Source: Rhodoferax sp. WC2427
Lineage (GTDB): Bacteria; Pseudomonadota; Gammaproteobacteria; Burkholderiales; Burkholderiaceae_C
DNA: 64,000 nt
NCBI RefSeq assembly: GCF_040822085.1
Contig: NZ_CP162006.1
Span: 1,364,001 to 1,428,000 of the forward strand
Reading direction: 5' to 3'
A model generated the notes under the pieces. That model saw nothing but the letters and a program-made list of their open reading frames with translations, did no database searches and was not told where the DNA came from. Below are positions 59,320 to 64,000 of the stretch, one piece after another. The first letter of the stretch is position 1, and every line of letters begins with the position of its first letter. Both the position numbers and the translations under genes were made by a program.

Positions 59320-60438
59320 TTACGCGGTGACGCTTTTTATGAAATTTGTTATTCTCTTTACTTCGTCAAAAGTTAAATTTGGATAAATGGGTAAACATAA
59401 TATTCTGGATGCTGCATTTAACGCTACTGGCAACCCTGCATGTTGTGCAGAGGGCATGCTTCTATACATCGGAAAATCTGATATCAATGGATAAAAATAT
59501 CTTCTTGCATAAATATTCTCATTCTTTAAATTTTGATACAAATCGTCTCGTGATATGGGAAAATCTGACTGAACTAGAATGGGGAAGTATGAGTAATTAG
59601 ACGTTGTTTCTTCAGTATTTTCTACGCAAGTAATGCCGGGAATATCAGCAAGCTCTTTTCTATATAAAGCGTCAATAGATTTGCGAAGTAATATGGCCTC
59701 ATCTACATGTTTTAGTTGAAGCATGCCGAATGCTGCATTTAGCTCACTCATCTTTCCATTTATTCCCGGTGCGACTACAGTTACTTCATCGACAATCCCA
59801 AAATTTTTAAGATTATCGATCCGTAATTTTGTTTTCTTGTCTGGGCAAATAATGGCTCCACCCTCAAATGTATTAAATACTTTAGTGGCATGAAAGCTCA
59901 ATACAGATAAATCGCCATGATTTAATATACTCCCACGTGAGTCACTGACCCCAAATGCGTGAGCGGCATCATAAATTACTTTCAGGTTGTACATATCTGC
60001 AATTTTTTGAATTGCTTCTACGTCACAAGGATGTCCATAACAATGGACTGGCATGATGGCAGTCGTTTGTGGTGTTATCGCTGCTTCTATTTTACTTGGA
60101 TCAATATTCAATGAGTTTTTGTCGATATCAACAAAAACTGGTTTTATTCCGTTCCAAAGTAGCGAATGTGCTGTTGCGACAAATGAGTATGGAGTTGTTA
60201 TTACTTCGCCAGTTATGCGCAATGCTTGCAATGCAGTTACCAACGCGATAGTCGCATTTGTAAATAGGGCAATATGTTCGACGCCAAGATACTCGCAAAG
60301 CGCTTTTTCAAGTTGTTGGTGAAATGGGCCACCATTGGTTAAGATTTTACTCTCCCATATCTCCTCTAGGTAGGGGATAAATTCGGCTAATGGCGGAAGT
60401 TGCGGTTGCGTTACGAATATTTTGGATTTTTGTTTCAT
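59320..60438 (-). CDS. DegT/DnrJ/EryC1-family sugar aminotransferase, VioA-like
   Basis: 372 residues. The PLP-binding Lys186 is in SFHATKVFNTFEGGAI; TNGGPFHQQLEKALCEYLG, TTPYSFVATAHSLLWNGIKPVFVDID, MPVHCYGHPCDVEAIQKIAD and VVAPGINGKMSELNAAFG are present. The wording is closest, from memory, to VioA, which aminates dTDP-4-keto-6-deoxyglucose to dTDP-viosamine. FdtB/QdtB-type 3-aminotransferases are the alternative. The acetyltransferase gene follows 35 bases downstream. The dTDP-glucose genes rmlA and rmlB are not in the window. Confidence 0.83.
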   Translation of the reverse strand: MKQKSKIFVTQPQLPPLAEFIPYLEEIWESKILTNGGPFHQQLEKALCEYLGVEHIALFTNATIALVTALQALRITGEVITTPYSFVATAHSLLWNGIKPVFVDIDKNSLNIDPSKIEAAITPQTTAIMPVHCYGHPCDVEAIQKIADMYNLKVIYDAAHAFGVSDSRGSILNHGDLSVLSFHATKVFNTFEGGAIICPDKKTKLRIDNLKNFGIVDEVTVVAPGINGKMSELNAAFGMLQLKHVDEAILLRKSIDALYRKELADIPGITCVENTEETTSNYSYFPILVQSDFPISRDDLYQNLKNENIYARRYFYPLISDFPMYRSMPSAQHAGLPVALNAASRILCLPIYPNLTFDEVKRITNFIKSVTA

Positions 60439-60581
60439 ATACTAATTGAGATTAGTTTTAATAAATTTCTACTAACTACGACGGTGTACTAAGTTAATGA
60501 TTCGATATAAAAAATTCGCAAGTCAATTTGCCTGAACTCGTCGCACTTAGCCGATTAAATTCTATATACGACGCTTCAAAT

Positions 60582-63500
60582 CTATTGGCAAGCCTTTAAT
60601 TCTGACTGCAGAAACTCAATTCTAGGTTTCATTTGACGATCAAATGAAAATTCCCGCCGGAGCGCGGCCTGTCCTAGCTGGGAAAGTTTCAGTAGTGCGT
60701 CTCTATTAAGGGAGTAGTATTCTAGGCGCTCGCAGATTTGCTCCACATTTCGTTCGATTAACTCGAATTCTACTCCTGGCAAAAATATCGGATTTCCCAA
60801 GTCATCCTTGTTTAGTCCCAATGAATCAGATAGAAACATTGCGACGCCAGCAAGGCCGGCCTCGACACATGCCGTAGTTGGAAATCCATCGAATGAACCA
60901 CTTGCCTTAGTAATTTCATAGTTTGAAATATTGGGGGAAATAATTACGTCCATTTTTCCATAAAAGTTCGCAAAAAAGCTGGCGGGTTGAACACCATGAA
61001 AAAAGCAATTATTTAAAAATTTCTCCCCAAGAATAGATGGTGACCAGTCACCAACAAAATGAAAGTTAAATATAGAATTTCGTGAAAGTATTCGCGCAAC
61101 ACTTGAAAATATGTCACTACCTTTCTCTATCCCTGACTCACTGTATCGCTGTGCAACGAAGCATACATTAATTACTTTTGTGTGTATTTCCCTTCTGATA
61201 GTTTTTGGCTTATAAGCACTAGGTACAATCCCACCAAAAATAGGCAGAATGCGATCGGCCTCACAAAATTGATTGTCTATCAGGTAACTTCTAGAAATAT
61301 GCTGAGTTGTTATTATCTTGCGTACTCTTCTGTCATCACAAAGTCGACGCAATTTTATGTCAGAGATCGGATCGTTTAAATCAAAACCCCCTCCGGGGTA
61401 CAGAGTGAATATAGCTTCGCTACGGACCATCGAAGGATGCTCTTGCCATAAAAGAGCGGCATTATTAAGGAAGACGGTATATACAAGATTCGCACTTAAA
61501 TTTGAGTTTTTGTGCATCGCAGAAACTCTTTTGCGTAAGGATGGGTGCTCTTGACCAAATTTATCCAGTAAATCAAAATAAGTGCTGCTGCCGTGTAGTT
61601 GTGGCGTATCCCAGATAGAAGAGACGACCTCCGCTTCTGGGATATTCTCCAGATAAGCCAGAAACTCCCCGTATCGAAAACTTGATAATTTAGATGGGAA
61701 AATCGTGTCAAGTATTAAAAGTCTCTTTTGGGATATACCCGCAGAAATGTTACAGCGGGAGGGAATATTATCGCTATTAAGTTTTAGAATATTACGCGCA
61801 TCAGAATCAATTAAATCGGGTCGAACTGCTTGAATTTTCTCCCTAATCAGTGCCGATTCGCCTATCGCACCAACTTGCGTAAATTTCTCGGCATCCAGAT
61901 CAAGTCGTAAGCCGACACTTTGCTCATTCTCCAGACACTCTAAGCTATTAACATAATAGACAGGAAGTTCATCCAATGCAAATTCTTTGCCGAGTTGAAG
62001 TTGGCGGTGCGCACCGTTGATATCACCCCAACTGCGCAAAAGCGTTGCCAGTTGGTATCGAAGGAATGTCGATCTAGGTGAAAATTCAAGTAATTTTTCG
62101 TAGGCAACTAATGCCTCGCATCGGCGACCCACTCTGTCCAATTCAAGTAGAACGGTGAAGAATGCTACGCGAACAACATAGTCTATTTCCGCGGTACCAG
62201 TCACTCGATGGAGATGGTCTAACGCATGGTCGAGATTTCCGTCGCGCAACGCAAACGACACGATCCAAGCTCTTGCATAGAAATTCTTAGAATCCTGTGC
62301 CAGCGTATGAAGCGCATTTTCGCGCAGCTGAGGATGATTCATTGGAACAGGTAATCTTCCACCAGCCATCCCGTGTTTCAAGAAATGCACGAGTGGGTTC
62401 ATTTTTGCTGCAGCAACATCAGCATAAGTTGTTAAGTAATGCGTTGTACTAAATAGCGGTGATGGATCTAACCCTAGATCTGCACCATGAATCAAATAAT
62501 GATCCAAGGCCGTCATATTTTCTATTTTGTACCCGACTTGTGCCTTGTAGAATTTATCATCGAATAATAGGTTTGGATTTACTGAAATATCAGGAAAATT
62601 TTGATACATCCAGGCCCCAAATCCGCGTCCTAAATGCGGTTGAGTGCGGAAGACATATGCCCGATCAAATATGTGGTTCCTATCCTCCCAAAAATCGACT
62701 TGTAATTCCACTCCGGACTGTTGGGGAAGAAAAATGTCAGGTAAAATATTCTCTAAATTCGAAACGAGTTTATCGATTTCAATAATAAAATTATTATGAA
62801 AATTGTTTAAACCTTCAACATTTATTGTTGTGCCACGCAAGAACGAAATTGATGCGCCGCCTGATTGAATAAAACTTGCGTATCCACGGAAATTGAAAGA
62901 TGATAATTCATGAATAAGTCCTATAATTTTGCAATCGGGCGGGCAGAAGAGGCAATTGGTTAACGCGGAACTGCAACTTCCGACGACTATTTCTGCTTTT
63001 GAAAACAGCAGTACTTGCTCGGAAAAAGTAAGTTCTTCGGGATAAATAATCTCAAATCCATATAAAATAAGAAAGTCAGTAATTTCTTTCTCATTCACAA
63101 GCTGCCGAAGATTAAAGTTCTTCCTGGAGATAACTAGTCTAAGTCTTCTTTGTTGTTTGTCTATATCGTCATTTTTATGGTATTTTGATTTTATCGATGA
63201 TATTATTTTTTCTTTTAATTCGTTGAATATGTCAGATGGCCAAACTGTATCGTATACTTTTCTTTCGGCTTTTGTCTCTAAGGGAAAAAATGCGGGGACT
63301 GATGCGATGCCGAGTTCGGAAAAATTCACCAAATGTTTGGGTAATTTAATAATTGGCCGTCCAATAGAATTCAGTATTTCTATACTCTCTAAATGAGAGT
63401 CTGGCATATTATCGTCTATATAAATTGGTATATTCTTTTCGAAAAATAAAGTATCAAATGCTAGCATCCGCGGGAGAAATTCACAAACCCAGTGGCCATA

Positions 63501-64000
63501 ATTTTTGGACTGAACACCAAATAGCATTAATCCCTTATCTATTTTATGATCACTGACGCTTGTTGTATCAACAATTGCAATTGAATTCTTAATTCCAAAA
63601 ATTGCGGAATTTCCTGATTCGACATTTACATCACCATAAATAATTTCTTTGGAGTTCGGGTTGGATGCCAGATCACTTATTAGGAAATTATCTTTAACTA
63701 TTAAATTTCCACGAGGGAAAATTGTGCAATTTTCAATTGACGCGGAATATTGCGGAGGCGCAACGAGATCACCACATTCTGAATCCAACTGAACGGCTTC
63801 GCCGAAGAAATGGATAATTGGTTCGGTAATATTTCTTGATGATTTAAGTTCAAAATATGGTTGTGCATGTATTGAACAATAGTCTTTAACGGAGCAAACT
63901 TGGAGCTCTTTTAAGTCTAATTTTTTTAATTCTTTATCAATACTATTATTGAATTCAACAGCTTCTGAATATGCGAATCGGTCTATTAATTTGCGCAAAT
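60582..64000 (-). CDS. Very large multidomain glycosyltransferase, 5' end outside window
   Basis: At least 1139 residues; the frame runs off the right edge and the TTG at 63998 is probably internal. The order is: a GT61-like domain (FGVQSKNYGHWVCEFLPRM, LVISRKNFNLRQL, VGSCSSALTNCLF); a linker with DHYLIHGADLGLDPSPLF and NPLVHFLKHGMAGGRLP; a TPR-like helical region (about 560-720); and a GT-B/GT4 domain ending SGSFDGFPTTACVEAGLAGVAMF. It would add more than one sugar to a surface glycan. It is AT-rich throughout and is the most upstream visible gene of the polysaccharide operon. Confidence 0.82.
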   Translation of the reverse strand, partial: LRKLIDRFAYSEAVEFNNSIDKELKKLDLKELQVCSVKDYCSIHAQPYFELKSSRNITEPIIHFFGEAVQLDSECGDLVAPPQYSASIENCTIFPRGNLIVKDNFLISDLASNPNSKEIIYGDVNVESGNSAIFGIKNSIAIVDTTSVSDHKIDKGLMLFGVQSKNYGHWVCEFLPRMLAFDTLFFEKNIPIYIDDNMPDSHLESIEILNSIGRPIIKLPKHLVNFSELGIASVPAFFPLETKAERKVYDTVWPSDIFNELKEKIISSIKSKYHKNDDIDKQQRRLRLVISRKNFNLRQLVNEKEITDFLILYGFEIIYPEELTFSEQVLLFSKAEIVVGSCSSALTNCLFCPPDCKIIGLIHELSSFNFRGYASFIQSGGASISFLRGTTINVEGLNNFHNNFIIEIDKLVSNLENILPDIFLPQQSGVELQVDFWEDRNHIFDRAYVFRTQPHLGRGFGAWMYQNFPDISVNPNLLFDDKFYKAQVGYKIENMTALDHYLIHGADLGLDPSPLFSTTHYLTTYADVAAAKMNPLVHFLKHGMAGGRLPVPMNHPQLRENALHTLAQDSKNFYARAWIVSFALRDGNLDHALDHLHRVTGTAEIDYVVRVAFFTVLLELDRVGRRCEALVAYEKLLEFSPRSTFLRYQLATLLRSWGDINGAHRQLQLGKEFALDELPVYYVNSLECLENEQSVGLRLDLDAEKFTQVGAIGESALIREKIQAVRPDLIDSDARNILKLNSDNIPSRCNISAGISQKRLLILDTIFPSKLSSFRYGEFLAYLENIPEAEVVSSIWDTPQLHGSSTYFDLLDKFGQEHPSLRKRVSAMHKNSNLSANLVYTVFLNNAALLWQEHPSMVRSEAIFTLYPGGGFDLNDPISDIKLRRLCDDRRVRKIITTQHISRSYLIDNQFCEADRILPIFGGIVPSAYKPKTIRREIHTKVINVCFVAQRYSESGIEKGSDIFSSVARILSRNSIFNFHFVGDWSPSILGEKFLNNCFFHGVQPASFFANFYGKMDVIISPNISNYEITKASGSFDGFPTTACVEAGLAGVAMFLSDSLGLNKDDLGNPIFLPGVEFELIERNVEQICERLEYYSLNRDALLKLSQLGQAALRREFSFDRQMKPRIEFLQSELKACQ

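Overview
The window looks like chromosomal DNA of a betaproteobacterium, most likely Comamonadaceae (Rhodoferax/Polaromonas/Acidovorax type). Reasons: most of it is GC-rich and tightly packed; it carries an intracellular PHB depolymerase, a PrsT/PEP-CTERM pair, DUF3034 next to an exported truncated hemoglobin, and Comamonadaceae-style small proteins; and a short bipartite hairpin repeat is scattered between genes. No tRNA, rRNA, transposase, integrase or CRISPR array was seen.

Layout. 1-15.3 kb: sugar oxidation and uptake. A LysR regulator (cut by the window edge), an orphan ParA ATPase and a xylose/arabinose-dehydrogenase-like SDR precede a GbpR-like LysR gene. GbpR is divergent from a nine-gene operon (4057-15269): ytfQ, chvE-gguA-gguB, ytfR-ytfT-yjfF, an L-arabonate-type dehydratase and an L-2-keto-3-deoxyarabonate dehydratase. 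One complete sugar ABC transporter is thus nested inside another, upstream of a non-phosphorylative pentose pathway. 15.3-20.6 kb: a small membrane protein, queC, prsT and a PEP-CTERM surface protein with a possible sigma-54 promoter. 20.7-23.5 kb: five consecutive unrecognised genes, including a tandem paralogous pair and a coiled-coil protein; this is the best candidate for an undescribed system.

23.6-51.5 kb: mostly housekeeping and signalling genes. In order: truncated hemoglobin/DUF3034, fadD, dinB, a monooxygenase/VOC trio, 8-oxoguanine deaminase, two YihY-family proteins, an MHYT hybrid kinase with an HD-GYP response regulator, a transglutaminase, a DUF4398/OmpA/BON envelope set, thyA-folA, an orphan CcdA-like antitoxin, an FAD oxidase, a PAS-GGDEF cyclase, a PAP2 phosphatase, a CBS protein, phaZ, a GST, a cupin and aroC.

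51.5-64 kb: one long minus-strand surface-polysaccharide operon. It holds gmd and fcl for GDP-L-fucose, four family-2 glycosyltransferases, a VioA/VioB-like aminotransferase and acetyltransferase pair, and a very large multidomain glycosyltransferase running off the edge. From about 56.5 kb the DNA becomes strikingly AT-rich, which points to lateral acquisition. The dispersed repeat, present at about a dozen places between 1.8 and 51.5 kb, is not seen in this island. In three genes the repeat supplies the last codons and the stop.
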